NCBI RefSeq assembly: GCF_002262885.1
Contig: NZ_NKYF01000001.1
Span: 806,001-870,000, forward strand
Direction of reading: 5' to 3'
Length of the DNA stretch: 64,000 bases
Origin: Pseudonocardia sp. MH-G8
GTDB taxonomy: Bacteria > Actinomycetota > Actinomycetes > Mycobacteriales > Pseudonocardiaceae
Below the pieces are notes generated by a model. It saw only the letters and a list, made by a program, of their open reading frames with translations. It did no database searches and was not told where the DNA came from. The first letter of the stretch is position 1. Every line of letters starts with the position of its first letter. The position numbers and the translations under genes are program-made. Positions 51,547-61,176 of the stretch are shown in pieces.

Positions 51547-52224
51547 GTGACCGCGCGCGTGCTGGTGGTGGAGGACGCCGAGGCGATCCGCTCCGGCGTG
51601 GTCGCCGGCCTCACCGAGGCCGGCTTCGGCGCCGCCGGGCGCGTCGACGGCCGCGGCCTCGAGGACGACCTCGCGACGTTCCGCCCGGACCTGGTGGTGC
51701 TCGACGTGATGCTGCCCGGCCGTGACGGGTTCGCCCTGCTCGAGGTGGTGCGCAGGCACAGCGACGCCGGCGTGGTGATGCTGACCGCCCGCGACGCCGT
51801 CGACGACCGGCTGCGGGGCCTGCACGGCGGCGCCGACGACTACGTGGTGAAGCCGTTCGCGCTGGCCGAGCTCGTCGCGCGGGTGACGGCGGTGCTGCGC
51901 CGGATGGGCCGTACGCCCTCCACCGTGGAGGTGGGCGACCTGGTCGTCGACGCCGCGGCGGGCACCGTGCTGCGCGGCGGGGCACCGGTGGAACTCACGG
52001 CCACCGAGCTGCGGCTGCTGGACTACCTCGCCGCGCAGCGCGGCCGCGTCGTCAGCAAGGGGCAGATCCTCACCCGGGTGTGGGGGTACACCGACTACGA
52101 CCCGAACCTGGTGGAGGTGCACGTCTCGGCGCTGCGTCGCAAGCTCGGGGAGCCGCGGCTCGTGCACACCGTGCGCGGGCTCGGGTACGTGCTGCGCGCC
52201 GACGGCGAGGAGGCGCCGGCGTGA
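51547..52224 (+). CDS. OmpR-family response regulator
   Basis: 225 residues. The receiver domain has VLVVEDAEAIRSGV, the phosphoacceptor Asp in DLVVLDVMLPGRDG near residue 52, VVMLTARDAVDDR and VVKPFALAELVAR (Thr and Lys of the switch). The C-terminal winged helix has VELTATELRLLDYLA and VEVHVSALRRKLG. GTG at 51547 or ATG at 51538 may start it; the GGGAG upstream fits the GTG better. Its stop overlaps the kinase start as GTGA. Confidence 0.9.
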   Translation: MTARVLVVEDAEAIRSGVVAGLTEAGFGAAGRVDGRGLEDDLATFRPDLVVLDVMLPGRDGFALLEVVRRHSDAGVVMLTARDAVDDRLRGLHGGADDYVVKPFALAELVARVTAVLRRMGRTPSTVEVGDLVVDAAAGTVLRGGAPVELTATELRLLDYLAAQRGRVVSKGQILTRVWGYTDYDPNLVEVHVSALRRKLGEPRLVHTVRGLGYVLRADGEEAPA

Positions 52225-53636
52225 CGGCGCCCCGGACGTCGCTGCGGACGGTGTCGCTGCGCCGCCGCGTGACGGTGCTCAGCCTCACCGTGCTCGCCGC
52301 CGTGCTGCTGGCGGTCGGGGTCCTGACCGACGTCGTGTTCAGCGCGCAGATCCGCAACGAGCTGCGCGAGCAGCTCGACGTGCGCGCGGCGCTCGCGGGC
52401 CAGCTCGTGGCGCAGGGGGCGCCGGCTGCGGAGGTGGCCCGTCGGGTGGAGGCGCCGGGGATCCGCGCGGAGGTCGTCGCGCCCGACGGCACCCTCTACG
52501 AGGGCGACCCGGACGACGACGACCGCTGGTCAGGGCCGCCGTGGCGCGGCGCACCGCCCGCGGGCGCGCACGACGACGGCTGGTGGGACGACGACCGGGG
52601 CGACGATCGGGGGGACGACGACTCGCCGGGCGGCGAGGACGCCCAGGTGCTCGCCCAGCCGCTGGCCGACGGCTCACAGCTCACGCTGACGGCCAGCGGC
52701 GGCCCGGTGAGCGGTGCCCAGCAGCTGCTGCGCCGCACGCTGTTCGTGCTGAGCCTCGCGGCGCTGGCGGTGGCCGGGATCGTCATGCTGCTCACCACGC
52801 GCGTGGCGCTCGCACCCCTGGACACGATGACCGGGCTGGCCCGCTCGATCACGGGCGGGAACCGCGGGCGGCGCCTGTCCCCCACCCGCGCCGACACCGA
52901 GCTGGGGCGCACGGCCGCGGCGTTCGACGCCATGCTCGACGAGCTGGAGGGCGCCGAGGCCACCGCACGGGCGGAGGAGGCCCGGACACGGCGGTTCGTC
53001 GCCGACGCCGCCCACGAGCTGCGCACCCCGATCGCGGGCGTGCAGGCCGTCGCGGAGGCGGCGATGGCGCCCGACATGGCGCCGGAGGAACGCGAGCGGC
53101 TGCACCTGCTGCTGCTGCGGGAGAGCCGCCGTGCCGGCCGGCTCGTGGACGACCTGCTGGTGCTCGCACGCCTGGACGCAGGCCTCGAGCTGCGCCACGA
53201 GCCCGTCGACCTGTGGGAGCTCGCCCGCGCCGAGGCCGAACGCGCCCAGCTGCTGGCGCCCGACCAGCGGGTGGAGGTCCGGGGCGAGCCGGTGACGGTG
53301 CCCGGCGACGCGTCCCGGCTCGCCCAGGTACTCGGCAACCTGCTCGACAACGCCCGCCGCCACGCAGGCCCGGGGGCGGTCACCGTCACCGTCTCCGCGG
53401 GCCACCCGGCCACCGTGCTCGTGGCCGACGACGGCCCGGGCGTGCCGCCGCAGGACCGCGAGCGGATCTTCGACCGGCTCGTCCGCCTCGACGAGGCCCG
53501 CGGCGGGGACGGCGGCGCCGGGCTCGGGCTCGCGATCGCCCGGGGCATCGCGCGCGCCCACGGCGGTGACCTGCGGTGCGTTGACCCGCCGTCCGGGCGC
53601 GGCGCGGCGTTCGAACTGGCCCTTCGGGCCCCGTGA
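52221..53636 (+). CDS. Sensor histidine kinase with acidic extracytoplasmic domain
   Basis: 471 residues. Two membrane helices (near 17-40 and 172-195) flank an outside domain whose residues ~95-140 are Asp/Trp/Gly-rich (DDGWWDDDRGDDRGDDD). A HAMP linker follows, then the H-box FVADAAHELRTPIAG near 257, the N-box LGNLLDNARRHA, the G1 VADDGPGVPP and the G2 GGAGLGLAIARGIARAHGG. It phosphorylates the regulator encoded just before it. The acidic region invites the idea of cation sensing. Confidence 0.9.
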   Translation: MTAPRTSLRTVSLRRRVTVLSLTVLAAVLLAVGVLTDVVFSAQIRNELREQLDVRAALAGQLVAQGAPAAEVARRVEAPGIRAEVVAPDGTLYEGDPDDDDRWSGPPWRGAPPAGAHDDGWWDDDRGDDRGDDDSPGGEDAQVLAQPLADGSQLTLTASGGPVSGAQQLLRRTLFVLSLAALAVAGIVMLLTTRVALAPLDTMTGLARSITGGNRGRRLSPTRADTELGRTAAAFDAMLDELEGAEATARAEEARTRRFVADAAHELRTPIAGVQAVAEAAMAPDMAPEERERLHLLLLRESRRAGRLVDDLLVLARLDAGLELRHEPVDLWELARAEAERAQLLAPDQRVEVRGEPVTVPGDASRLAQVLGNLLDNARRHAGPGAVTVTVSAGHPATVLVADDGPGVPPQDRERIFDRLVRLDEARGGDGGAGLGLAIARGIARAHGGDLRCVDPPSGRGAAFELALRAP

Positions 53637-53640
53637 GCCT

Positions 53641-54705
53641 TCAATCCTCGTCGGGCAGCGTGACCTTGCGGATGTAGAGCAGCCGGTCGCCGCGCTCGAG
53701 GGCGTCGACGGCGGAGGCGTCCACGCGGAACAGGTCCTCGCCGCGCACCACGCCGAGCACGATGTCGGCCAGGTGCCGCGGCGAGCCCCCGACCTCGGAC
53801 TCCTCCACCGACCGCTCGCTGATCGCGAAGCCCGCGTCGGGGGTGAGCAGGTCCTCCACCACCTCGACGACGCTCGGCGTGGTGGTCGCCATGCCCAGCA
53901 GCCGGCCGGCCGTCTCCGCCGAGACGATCACCGAGTTGGCGCCGGACTGGCGCAGCAGGTGCACGTTCTCCGACTCCCGCACCGAGGCGACGATGCGGAC
54001 GTCCGGGGCGAGCTCCCGCGCGGTGAGCGTGACCAGCACCGCGGTGTCGTCACGGTTGGTGGCGACGACGATGGCGGACGCCTGCGCCAAGCCGGCGATC
54101 CGCAGCACGCTGGAGCGCGTGGCGTTGCCCGTGACGGTCACCAGCCCGAGCGCGGACGCGGCGTCGAGCTGGGTGCGGTCGGTGTCGACGACGACGATGT
54201 CCGAAGGTTCGGCACCGTCGCCCAGCAGCGTCTCGACGGCGGCCCGCCCCTTCGTGCCGTACCCGACGACGATGGTGTGGTTGCGCACGTGACGGCTCCA
54301 GCGGTCGATGCGAACGGCTTGCCGGGAGCGCTCGGTGAGCAGCTCCACCGTGGTCCCGACCAGCACGATGAGGAACAGCAGCCGCAGCGGCGTGATGACG
54401 ATCGTGGTCAGCAGCCGGGCTTCCGGCGTGACGGGCACGATGTCGCCGTAGCCGGTGGTCGAGAGCGACACCGTGGCGTAGTAGAACGCGTCGCCGAGCG
54501 AGATCGGGGTGTCGCTGTTGTTGTCGACGTACCCGTCGCCGCTGAGCCACACGACGATCGCGGCGGCGGCCAGCGCGGAGAACGCGGTGAACACGCGTCT
54601 CAGCAGGGCGATCGCGGGACTGGCACCGGTCTCGGGCATGCGGATGAGACCGACCAGCGAGGGGTCGGCGAGCGGCCGGCGGGTCGTCCGCCGGTGATCC
54701 GTCAC
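53641..54705 (-). CDS. Potassium channel with TrkA-N (RCK) domain
   Basis: 354 residues. Two membrane helices surround the pore loop with the selectivity filter SLSTTGYGDIVP near residue 88. A cytoplasmic Rossmann domain then begins HTIVVGYGTKGRAAVETLLG, and a C-terminal TrkA-C-like region (ERSVEESEVGGSPRHLADI) follows. Such proteins conduct K+ under control of nucleotide binding. It corresponds to Rv3200c, between nudC and adnB in mycobacteria; here an 18-kb insert separates it from nudC. GTG at 54705. Confidence 0.9.
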   Translation of the reverse strand: MTDHRRTTRRPLADPSLVGLIRMPETGASPAIALLRRVFTAFSALAAAAIVVWLSGDGYVDNNSDTPISLGDAFYYATVSLSTTGYGDIVPVTPEARLLTTIVITPLRLLFLIVLVGTTVELLTERSRQAVRIDRWSRHVRNHTIVVGYGTKGRAAVETLLGDGAEPSDIVVVDTDRTQLDAASALGLVTVTGNATRSSVLRIAGLAQASAIVVATNRDDTAVLVTLTARELAPDVRIVASVRESENVHLLRQSGANSVIVSAETAGRLLGMATTTPSVVEVVEDLLTPDAGFAISERSVEESEVGGSPRHLADIVLGVVRGEDLFRVDASAVDALERGDRLLYIRKVTLPDED

Positions 54706-54769
54706 CACGGGCGGGAGAGTAGCCGCCGGGTCCCGGCCTCCGCGCGGCGACCGGCGGTGCCGGTGACCG

Positions 54770-55885
54770 TCAGTCGTCCGCGACGATCCCGGCCTCGGCC
54801 GCACCCGCCACGAGCGCGTCGAGGCCGAACGCGGCCACGGCGTCGAGCGCACCGGTGCCCTGCACGCCCTGCTCCGCGGCCCGCCCGGCGCCCCAGGCGA
54901 GCAGGTCGGCGGTGATCGCGTAGGGCTCAGGTGCGGTCAGCCGGGTGCGGGCGAGCAGCGTGCCGGTGGCGTCGAACACCTCGGCGACGAAGTGCGACCG
55001 GGCGCGGGTGAGCGCGTCCGTGCCCGGGTCGGGGGCGAGGCGGCGCGTGACCACGTCGACCACGGCGGTCACGGCGCCTGCCGGGATGCGGGCCAGCAGC
55101 GGAGCCACCCGTGAACCCGCGTGCACCGCGCCGCTCGCGCGGCCGAACCAGCCGAGGTAGACGTCCACGGTGCGCAGGCCGGGCGCGATGCGGGGCAGCG
55201 CGAACTGCTCGCTCGCCCCGATCGTGACGCCCGCCCGCGGCAGCCCGGCGACGTCGAACGTGCGCATCCGGGCCCCTGCGGGCTCGGAGCGCAGCGCGCC
55301 GTCACGCCACGCGTAGAGCGGGGTCGTGGCCGTACCCGCCAGCGAGCGCAGCGTGCCTCGGGAGAACGGCCTGCCACCACCGAGACCGGTGAGGAAGTAG
55401 CCGACGTCGACGCGGTCGGCACCCCCGCCCGCCGCGCCCTCCCCCGCTGCGCGCAGCGCGAGCGCCCCGGCGAGCACACCCGGCACGTAGTCGTTGCCGA
55501 ACGCCGGGAGCAGCGCGGCGCCGGACCGCTGCGCGGCGGACCCCCACCGCTCGTGCACGGCACGGATGAATGGCGGCTCGCCGGTGGAGTCGAGGTACAC
55601 CGCACCGGCGCGGACCGCGGCCGCCACGGCCGGCGCCCCCAGCGTGACGAACGGCCCGACCGTGCTGACCAGCACGTCACCCGGCCCGACGAGCGCGGCG
55701 ACCGACTCCTCGTCGCTGACCGTCGCGCCGGCCGTGTCCAGGCCACCGAGACGCTGCGACAGCGCGCGCAGCCGGTCCGGGTCGCGGCCGGCCAGCACCG
55801 GGCGCAGCCCGCGGGCCACCATCGCCTCGGCGGTGCGCCCACCGGTGTACCCGGTGGCGCCGAACAACACGATCCGCCCGCTCAT
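54770..55885 (-). CDS. Saccharopine dehydrogenase-like / trans-acting enoyl reductase family protein
   Basis: 371 residues. N-terminal Rossmann motif IVLFGATGYTGGRTAEAMV, then VLAGRDPDRLRAL and STVGPFVTLGAPAVAAAV, which define the family. The middle (YLDSTGEPPFIRAVHERWG and LLPAFGNDYVPGVLAGALAL) matches the group that includes mycobacterial trans-acting enoyl reductases. Substrate unknown; a lipid or polyketide reductase is possible. Confidence 0.82.
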   Translation of the reverse strand: MSGRIVLFGATGYTGGRTAEAMVARGLRPVLAGRDPDRLRALSQRLGGLDTAGATVSDEESVAALVGPGDVLVSTVGPFVTLGAPAVAAAVRAGAVYLDSTGEPPFIRAVHERWGSAAQRSGAALLPAFGNDYVPGVLAGALALRAAGEGAAGGGADRVDVGYFLTGLGGGRPFSRGTLRSLAGTATTPLYAWRDGALRSEPAGARMRTFDVAGLPRAGVTIGASEQFALPRIAPGLRTVDVYLGWFGRASGAVHAGSRVAPLLARIPAGAVTAVVDVVTRRLAPDPGTDALTRARSHFVAEVFDATGTLLARTRLTAPEPYAITADLLAWGAGRAAEQGVQGTGALDAVAAFGLDALVAGAAEAGIVADD

Positions 55886-55917
55886 GACCGGGCACGCTAG
55901 CGCGTACGCTCCCCGCC

Positions 55918-56451
55918 GTGGCGCGATACGCGGTGCTCCTGCGCGGGATCAACGTGGGACGCGCCAAGCGCGTCGCGATGGCCGACCTGCGCGCCCTGCT
56001 GACCGACCTCGGCTACCGCGAGGTGCGGACCCACCTCAACAGCGGCAACGTGGTACTCACCGGTGACGACACCGATACCGCCGGGCACGCCGCCCGCATC
56101 GAGGCGGCGATCCGCGACCGGCTCGGCATGGACGTGCGCTGCGCCGTCCTCTCCGCCGAGGAGCTGCGCGCGGTCGTCGAGGGCCACCCGTTCGCAGACG
56201 TCGCCGACAACGGCTCGCGGATGATGGCCTACGTGTACGTCTCGCCGGTGGATCCCGCGCTGGTGGCCGGCCACCCGCCGGTACCGCAGGACCCGGAGCG
56301 CGCCCGCGTCGGCGACCGCGCGGTCTACCAGTGGTGCCCCGACGGCCTGATGGCCGCGCCCGACGTCGGTCCGTACATCACGCAGCACCTGCACGCCGAC
56401 GTCACCGCGCGGAACTGGAACACGCTCACCAGGCTCGCCGGTCTGCTGTAG
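55918..56451 (+). CDS. DUF1697 protein
   Basis: 177 residues beginning YAVLLRGINVGRAKRVAMADLR, the family's most conserved block, followed by THLNSGNVVLTGD and ending AVYQWCPDGLMAA and TARNWNTLTRL. The fold is known from structural genomics, but the function is not. GTG start, divergent from the reductase gene with 32 bp between them. Confidence 0.88.
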   Translation: MARYAVLLRGINVGRAKRVAMADLRALLTDLGYREVRTHLNSGNVVLTGDDTDTAGHAARIEAAIRDRLGMDVRCAVLSAEELRAVVEGHPFADVADNGSRMMAYVYVSPVDPALVAGHPPVPQDPERARVGDRAVYQWCPDGLMAAPDVGPYITQHLHADVTARNWNTLTRLAGLL

Positions 56452-56452
56452 G

Positions 56453-56872
56453 TCACGACGGGTCGGGACGCCTGTGCAGGTCGTCGATCTGCCGGCGGGC
56501 GTCGTGCAGCGCGGCACGGGTCCGGCGCAGGTCGACGTCGCGGTCGCGCAGGTCGGCCCGCGCGTCCTCGAGCTCGTCGTCGGCCTGCCTGCGCAGCGCG
56601 TCGCTGGTGTGGAGCTGCTCCTCGAGCCCGCTGATGGCGTGTGCGGAGGCCAGGGGGTGCCCGGCGTCGAGCAGCTCCCGCAGCCGGGCGGCGAGGGCGA
56701 GCTGGCGGCGTGAGTAGCGGCGGTGGCCGCCGCCGGTGCGGTACGGGTGCAGCACGCCGGAGGTGTCGAGGCTGCGCAGGAAGGCAGGCTGGACGTCGAG
56801 GAGCTCCGCGGCCTGTCCCATCGTGACCGAGGGGTAGTCCTCGTCGTCCAGCCTGCCGAGGTTGTGGGTCAC
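56453..56872 (-). CDS. MerR-family regulator
   Basis: About 139 residues from GTG at 56872; a start at 56920 is possible. The helix-turn-helix is VTMGQAAELLDVQPAFLRSL with wing GGGHRRYSRRQLALAARL. The rest is a long coiled coil (LRRQADDELEDARADLRDRD). The DDEDYPSVTMGQAAELL opening is shared by a common actinobacterial MerR group. It lies near an Hsp20 gene on the same strand, so HspR-like heat-shock control is conceivable, though it lacks the typical HspR sequence. Confidence 0.8.
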   Translation of the reverse strand: MTHNLGRLDDEDYPSVTMGQAAELLDVQPAFLRSLDTSGVLHPYRTGGGHRRYSRRQLALAARLRELLDAGHPLASAHAISGLEEQLHTSDALRRQADDELEDARADLRDRDVDLRRTRAALHDARRQIDDLHRRPDPS

Positions 56873-56912
56873 CGCGCTTCTTCCGTTCCTGATCGGATCG
56901 TCTCCAGTGTGC

Positions 56913-57200
56913 TCATCCACCTCCCGTGGTCGAATCGTGGTCCGTTGTTCTCGACCTCCTCGTCGCGTCGACGAGCCCGGCGCCCCGGGATCGTCGACGA
57001 CCGGCAGCGCCCGCGACGCCGTCCGCTCCCGGCCGGTCGTCGGGGTCGTCTCCGTAGAGGCAGTCCAACACCCGGTGGATGTCCGGATCCGCCTCCGTCC
57101 CGTCGGAGCCGGCGGCGGTCGGCCGCGGCGTGCTGGTGGTGGGATCGGAACGGTCGTCGACGATCACGGTGCACCTCACGTATCGGAACGCGCCAGCCAT
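56913..57200 (-). CDS. Possible small Asp/Arg-rich protein, doubtful
   Basis: An ATG at 57200 opens a 95-codon frame between the Hsp20 and MerR genes. It starts MAGAFRYVRCTVIVDDRSDP and includes DIHRVLDCLYGDDPDDRPGAD. No family recognised, and no convincing ribosome-binding site. The surrounding ~380 bp otherwise contain nothing I recognise. Confidence 0.3.
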   Translation of the reverse strand: MAGAFRYVRCTVIVDDRSDPTTSTPRPTAAGSDGTEADPDIHRVLDCLYGDDPDDRPGADGVAGAAGRRRSRGAGLVDATRRSRTTDHDSTTGGG

Positions 57201-57256
57201 CGCGTCCGGGTCAACCTCTACCAGTGGTTCGCGGCGGTCGGCTGGTGCCGCGACCC

Positions 57257-57700
57257 TCAGGCGCTGATCTCGCGACGGTCGGCGTCGTCGGCCGAGGAGA
57301 CCGCGATCGTGCGCGGCTTGGCCTTCTCGGCGACCGGGATGCGCAGGGTCAGCACGCCGGCGCGGTAGTCGGCGTGGACGTGCTCGGTGTCCAGGCTCTC
57401 GCCGAGGAACAGCTGCCGCGAGTACACGCCCAGCGGCCGCTCCGAGACCTGCATCTCCACGTTCTCGTCGCGCAACGACGGGCGGCGCTCGGCCCTGACG
57501 GTCAGCACGTTCCGCTCGACGGACAGCTCGATCGCGGTGGGGTCGACCCCGGGCAGGTCGAACTCGACGACGAACTCGTCGCCGTGCCGGTAAGCGTCCA
57601 TGGGCATGGCCGCCGGACGCGACCACGTCCCGGATGCGGCGCCGAATGCCTGCTGCGCGAGACGGTCGATCTCGCGGAACGGGTCGGTACGCATCAGCAT
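57257..57700 (-). CDS. Hsp20-family small heat-shock protein
   Basis: 147 residues. The short N-terminal region [20 protein letters not shown] is typical of actinobacterial Hsp18-like proteins. The alpha-crystallin domain follows ([29 protein letters not shown], and the [20 protein letters not shown] end with the GVLTLRIP motif). It holds unfolding proteins. The ATG at 57700 is preferred, with AGGAG upstream. Confidence 0.9.
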   Translation of the reverse strand: MLMRTDPFREIDRLAQQAFGAASGTWSRPAAMPMDAYRHGDEFVVEFDLPGVDPTAIELSVERNVLTVRAERRPSLRDENVEMQVSERPLGVYSRQLFLGESLDTEHVHADYRAGVLTLRIPVAEKAKPRTIAVSSADDADRREISA

Positions 57701-57779
57701 CGCCAGCCACTCCTTCCTGGTTCGACAACGGTCGCGATGCACTCCGAGCCTTGAGCTTCAAACCCTCGCCTCGGATATC

Positions 57780-57795
57780 TCTAGTTTGCACTAGA
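57780..57795. promoter_or_regulatory. Small dyad upstream of the Hsp20 gene
   Basis: TCTAGT and ACTAGA face each other across four bases in an AT-rich patch 80-95 bp upstream of the Hsp20 start. A nearby TTGAGCTTCAA also has dyad symmetry. Either could be an operator; no known consensus fits fully. Confidence 0.35.
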
Positions 57796-57841
57796 GGTTT
57801 TCCGCCGCGCAAGGGCGAAACTTCCTGTATCGCTCCAGCCG

Positions 57842-60800
57842 TCAGTGCGCCTGCGGCACGGACGCCAGCAGGTCGCGCAGGCCGTCCGCGTCGAGCAGGT
57901 CGGCCGGGCGCAGCGTCACCCCGCGGCGGACGTAGTGGAACGCCGCCCGCACCTGCTCGGGTTCGCAGCCCGCGAGCTCCGCCCATGCCAGCCGGTAGGC
58001 CGCGAGCTGGACGGCGAGGGCGGGCACCCGTGCGGCCTCGGGCAGCGCGCCGGTCTTCCAGTCCACCACGGTCCAACCGCCGTCCGGGTCGGCGAACACG
58101 GCGTCCATGCGCCCGCGCACGCCCACCCCGGCGACGACCGTCTCGAACGGCACCTCCACCTCGACCGGCCGCCGGTCGGCCCACTCGCTCGCGAGGAACG
58201 CCGCCTGCAGCTCCTCGAGCGCGTCGTCGGAGGCGGCGCCCTCGTCGGCGGCCCCGGGCAGCTCGTCGAGGTCGAGCAGCTGGGCCGCCCCGAACCGCTG
58301 CTCCAGCCACGCATGGAAGGCGGTGCCGCGCCGCGCGTGCGGGTCGGGCGGCAACGGCATCGGCCGGCGCAGCCGTGCGGCCAGCGCGGCCGGGTCGGCG
58401 GCGAGCTCCACCAGCTGGACCACCGACAGCTGCGCCGGCAGCGCCACCGCAGGCCGGGCGCGTGCCGCCGCCCGCTCGGCGAGCAGCACGTCCACGTCGG
58501 CCGCCCACCCCTCGGGATCGTCCTGCTCGGGATCCTCCGGCGGTTCCTCGCCCAGCAGCTCGAGCTGGTCCCCCGGCTCGGCCTCCTCGGCCCGCGCCGC
58601 GCGCCGCGCGGCCAGCTCGTGCATCGCGGTGCGCACCAGCTCCGCACCCGCGTGCACGTGCGGGGAACGCTCGCCGAGCGGGTCGGTGGGCCACGACGCG
58701 GTGGGCTGGGAGACCGTCGCCGGGTTCACGGCGTCGGCCTCGGGCTCCGGCGCCCACTGCTCGGCGCCGTGGACGGCCGCGACCTCGACCAGGAACTCCG
58801 AAGGCGCTCTCGGCCGCTCCCCCGACGCGGCCCACCGGTGCCCGGACGCCAGCAGCACGCGCTCGGACCGCGTGAGCGCCACGTAGAACAGGCGCCGTTC
58901 CTCGGCGAGCCGCCGCTCGTCGAGCGCCTCGGAGTGGGCCTTGAGCGCGTCCTCCAGCTGCTTGCGGTCCCCCTCGGCGGGCAGGTCGAGCACGGGCAGG
59001 TCGTCGGCGTCGCCCCGCAGCGCCACGGGCAGCTCGGCGGGGTTGGTCAACCAGGTCCCGCTGATCTTGCGTCCCGGGAACACCTGCGTGACCAGGTGCG
59101 GCACCGCCACGACCTCCCACTCCAGACCCTTCGCGGCGTGCACCGTCAGGACCTGCACGCGGTCGGGCGCGACCTCGACCTCGCCGGGGGTGAGCCCGTC
59201 CTCGGCACGCTCGGCGGTCTCCAGGTAGTCCAGCAGCGCGGGCAGCGTCGCCACCTCGGCACCCGCCGCGAAATCGGCCACGACGTCGGCGAACGCGTCC
59301 AGGTGCGCCCGACCGACGGGGCCGGGGCGCGCCACGCTCTCCGCGTCCAGGAGCAGCATCCGCTCCGCGTCGGCCACCAGGTCGGTCAGGGGCGCCGACG
59401 CCCGCAAACGCAGCCGGCCCAGCTCCCGCGCCAGCCGCGTGATCCGCGCGAAGCCCCGCTCGGAGTACCGCTCCGGCTCACCCGGGTCGTCGAGCGCGTC
59501 GACGAGGCCCGCCTGCTCGGCCTGCTCGCCGGGCAGTGCGCCGTGCGCCAGCTCCGCCGGGGAGAGCGGCCCCGTCTGCGGCGGCAGCGCCGGCACGATC
59601 TCGCGGGCACGCTGCCACAGCGCGGCCAGGTCGGCGACGCCGAGCCGCCACCGCGCCCCCGTGAGCAGCCGGACGGCGGCAGGCCCGGCGAGCGGGTCGG
59701 CCACCAACCGCAGGGCGCTGACCAGGTCGCGGACCTCCGGCGTGTCCACCAGCCCGCCGAGACCGACGACCTCCACCGGCAGGCCTCGGGCGCGCAGCGC
59801 GGTCGCCACGGCATCCATGTCGGCGCGGCGGCGCACCAGCACCGCCGAGGTCGGCGGCTCGTCGGGCGCCTGCGCCCAGCGCTCGGCGATCCCGTCGGCC
59901 ATCCAGTCGATCTCGGCGGCGATGTCGGGCAGCAGCGCCACGCGCACGACCCCCGCGCCGGTGCCGGGCCCGGCCCGCAGCTCACCCACGCCGACCGCCC
60001 CGGGAGCGCTGCGCAGCGGCGCGGACGCGGCGTTGGCGAGCGCCAGCACCTCGGGAGGGTTGCGGAAGCTGGTGAGCAGGCCGTACTCGGCGGCGGGCGC
60101 ACCTCGCGCATCGGGGAAGTCGGTGCGGAAACGGGCGAGGTTGCCGGCGCTCGCCCCGCGCCAGCCGTAGATCGACTGGCTGGGGTCGCCGACGGCGGTG
60201 ACGGCCGGACCACCCTCCCGGACCGGCTCCCCCGGCGGAGTGCCGAACAGCGCGCGCAGCAGCACCCGCTGCGCGTGACCGGTGTCCTGGTACTCGTCGA
60301 GCAGCACCGCACGGTAGGTGGCGCGCTCGGTCTCACCGACCTCCGGGTGCTCGGCAGCCACGCGCGCGGCGATCGCCAGCTGGTCGCCGAAGTCGACGGT
60401 CCGCTCCGCGCGCTTGCGGGCGGCGAACGCCTCGACCAGCGGCAGCAGCGCCGCGCGCTGGCGCTGGGCACCCATCCACCGCTTGTAGGTCTGCGACGGC
60501 TCGGCGCGCTGGCGCTTGCCCGGCGGCGCGGCGTCCAGGACGGCGACGAGCGCCTCGGCGTGCCGGCGCACCGCCTCCGGCTCGACGAGGTGCTCACCCA
60601 GCTCGCCGGCCAGCGCGAGCAACCGTTCGGTGACCGTGGCAGGCACGAGGTCGACGTCGAGGTCGTCAGCCCACGTCGTGACGACGCGGTGGGCGAGCTG
60701 CCAGGCCGCGGTCTGCCCCAGCAACCGGGCGGCCGGCTCGGCCGGCAGCCGCAGCGCGTGCTCGGAGACGAGCCGCCCGGCGTAGGCGTGGTAGGTGGCG

Positions 60801-61141
60801 ACCGTGGGCTCGCCGGCGAGGACCTCCGCGCGCCGGCGGCCGCTCGGGTCCAGCTCGTCGAGCAACCGGGTACCCGCGAGACGGCGCAGCCGAGCCCGCA
60901 CCCGCGAGCCGAGCTGCTGGGCGGCCTTGCGCGTGAACGTCAGGCCCAGGACCTGCTCGGGCAGCACCCGGCCGGTGGCGACGAGCCAGACGACGCGCGC
61001 CGCCATCGTCTCGGTCTTGCCCGCACCCGCGCCGGCGACCACGAGCGCCGGCCGCGGGGGCGCGGCGATCACGGCCGCCTGCTCCGGTGTGGGGGGCGGC
61101 AGGCCGAGCGCGGTGGCGAGTGCGCTCGGCGTCAGGTCCAC
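57842..61141 (-). CDS. adnB: AdnB, helicase-nuclease subunit of the AdnAB recombination complex
   Basis: 1099 residues. Motor motifs: Walker A VVAGAGAGKTETMAARV near residue 35, [69 protein letters not shown] and LFYVALTRSERVLL. The C-terminal RecB-like nuclease has RMDAVF followed by WTVVDWKTGALPE near residue 1040. AdnAB resects DNA ends in actinobacteria; AdnB supplies the main motor. Length and order match mycobacterial Rv3201c, except that a GH16 gene separates it from adnA. Confidence 0.93.
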   Translation of the reverse strand: MDLTPSALATALGLPPPTPEQAAVIAAPPRPALVVAGAGAGKTETMAARVVWLVATGRVLPEQVLGLTFTRKAAQQLGSRVRARLRRLAGTRLLDELDPSGRRRAEVLAGEPTVATYHAYAGRLVSEHALRLPAEPAARLLGQTAAWQLAHRVVTTWADDLDVDLVPATVTERLLALAGELGEHLVEPEAVRRHAEALVAVLDAAPPGKRQRAEPSQTYKRWMGAQRQRAALLPLVEAFAARKRAERTVDFGDQLAIAARVAAEHPEVGETERATYRAVLLDEYQDTGHAQRVLLRALFGTPPGEPVREGGPAVTAVGDPSQSIYGWRGASAGNLARFRTDFPDARGAPAAEYGLLTSFRNPPEVLALANAASAPLRSAPGAVGVGELRAGPGTGAGVVRVALLPDIAAEIDWMADGIAERWAQAPDEPPTSAVLVRRRADMDAVATALRARGLPVEVVGLGGLVDTPEVRDLVSALRLVADPLAGPAAVRLLTGARWRLGVADLAALWQRAREIVPALPPQTGPLSPAELAHGALPGEQAEQAGLVDALDDPGEPERYSERGFARITRLARELGRLRLRASAPLTDLVADAERMLLLDAESVARPGPVGRAHLDAFADVVADFAAGAEVATLPALLDYLETAERAEDGLTPGEVEVAPDRVQVLTVHAAKGLEWEVVAVPHLVTQVFPGRKISGTWLTNPAELPVALRGDADDLPVLDLPAEGDRKQLEDALKAHSEALDERRLAEERRLFYVALTRSERVLLASGHRWAASGERPRAPSEFLVEVAAVHGAEQWAPEPEADAVNPATVSQPTASWPTDPLGERSPHVHAGAELVRTAMHELAARRAARAEEAEPGDQLELLGEEPPEDPEQDDPEGWAADVDVLLAERAAARARPAVALPAQLSVVQLVELAADPAALAARLRRPMPLPPDPHARRGTAFHAWLEQRFGAAQLLDLDELPGAADEGAASDDALEELQAAFLASEWADRRPVEVEVPFETVVAGVGVRGRMDAVFADPDGGWTVVDWKTGALPEAARVPALAVQLAAYRLAWAELAGCEPEQVRAAFHYVRRGVTLRPADLLDADGLRDLLASVPQAH

Positions 61142-61176
61142 GGCGCAGTTCTACCGCAGCACGCGGGGGACGGGGG

